From Sciscionella marina DSM 45152 (GTDB lineage: Bacteria > Actinomycetota > Actinomycetes > Mycobacteriales > Pseudonocardiaceae), in NCBI RefSeq assembly GCF_000379465.1, contig NZ_KB905414.1:398881-462880 (forward strand): DNA of 64,000 nt. Direction: 5' to 3'. Numbering within the stretch: position 1 is the first letter of the stretch; each line of letters opens with the position of its first letter. Of the stretch, positions 63,666-64,000 are shown one piece after another. Under the pieces are notes generated by a model. That model searched no databases, was not told where the DNA came from, and worked only from the letters and a program-made list of their open reading frames with translations. The translations under genes and the position numbers were made by a program.

Positions 63666-64000
63666 TCAGTCGGCGGGCGTCGCGTCCCGCTCGGTGAAGA
63701 CCTCGCGGGCGACGAAGGTCGCGTTCAGGGCCCGGGGGAAGCCGCAGTACACGGTGGCGTGCAGCAGCGCTTCGGTGATTTCCTCGCGGCTGATGCCGAC
63801 GTTCAGCGCGGCGCCGATATGCACCTTGAGCTGCGGTTCGCATCCCCCGAGAGCGGTCAGAATCCCGAGAGTGACCAGCTGACGGCTACGCGGATCGAGT
63901 CCGGGCCGGTCGTAAATATCCCCGAACGAGAACGCGGCCACGTGGTGCCCGAGCGCGGGGTTGACGTCGGCGAGCGAGTCGACGACAGCCTCACCCTGAT
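63666..64000 (-). CDS. Carboxymuconolactone decarboxylase-family protein (5' partial)
   Basis: The C-terminal 110 or so residues are in the window; the frame stays open to the right edge (SGEAVVDSLADVNPALGHHV), so the start is outside. AAFSFGDIYDRPGLDPRSRQ, VTLGILTALGGCEPQLKVHI and GAALNVGISREEITEALLHA match CMD proteins, small helical decarboxylases or AhpD-like peroxidases. The AhpD CxxC motif is absent; single Cys in GGCEPQ and VYCGFPRAL are seen. The exact reaction cannot be set. Confidence 0.88.
   Translation of the reverse strand, partial: QGEAVVDSLADVNPALGHHVAAFSFGDIYDRPGLDPRSRQLVTLGILTALGGCEPQLKVHIGAALNVGISREEITEALLHATVYCGFPRALNATFVAREVFTERDATPAD

Overview
The window reads as chromosomal DNA of a high-GC filamentous actinomycete. 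Codon use is strongly G/C-ending, GTG and TTG starts are common, and several actinobacterial gene neighbourhoods are present: rplU-rpmA-obg-proB, rne next to the TIGR03960/TIGR03936 radical-SAM pair, folC-DUF4233-ndk, and DUF6153-DUF305. The repertoire suggests Pseudonocardiales, but the species cannot be fixed from sequence alone. No rRNA, tRNA, CRISPR array or complete insertion sequence was seen.

Layout. 0-13 kb is mostly core: a RecQ-like helicase cut by the window edge, an Rrf2/quinone-reductase pair, proB, obg, rpmA, rplU, a large RNase E/G and the radical-SAM pair. 13-20 kb holds a copper-type DUF6153/DUF305 pair, a lone coiled-coil Mrr-type endonuclease of lower GC, an SDR, a two-unit Lrp regulator, an amino-acid permease and two GNAT genes, one frameshifted. 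20-30 kb has ndk, folC, a GDSL hydrolase, a Nudix enzyme and a two-component system divergent from a LolA-like protein plus ABC exporter. 30-37 kb has a decayed alpha-galactosidase, a pterin dehydratase, a HelR-like RNA polymerase remodelling ATPase divergent from a TetR gene, and a low-GC DUF5677 gene next to ychF. 37-44 kb is a DNA-repair block: Ada-AlkA fusion, Ogt and SbcCD, with a small array of 24-bp palindromic repeats. 44-50 kb is a lysine/pipecolate catabolic locus (LysR, AmaA-like, AmaB-like) whose middle gene, an HglS-type 2-oxoadipate enzyme, survives only as a deletion relic. 50-58 kb holds NmrA reductases with TetR and Lrp regulators, a frameshifted amidase/TetR pair, a methyltransferase and LtrA. 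58-61 kb is a GntR-nitrilase-MFS-RraA catabolic operon. 61-64 kb holds an MHS-transporter relic, an ArsR/ACR3/ArsI-CadI metal resistance set and a truncated CMD-family gene.

The most interesting points are these: (i) repeated gene decay, with a GH27 relic, an HglS relic with flanking operon genes intact, an MHS relic, and four inferred single-base frameshifts in G/C runs; (ii) a roughly 40-bp dispersed repeat, one copy of which sits between two near-identical 16-bp copies of a ribosome-binding-site/start region inside an ABC operon; (iii) three tandem 24-bp palindromic repeats between ogt and sbcC; (iv) the solitary coiled-coil Mrr nuclease; and (v) a RecQ helicase with a C-terminal phosphoribosyltransferase-like tail.
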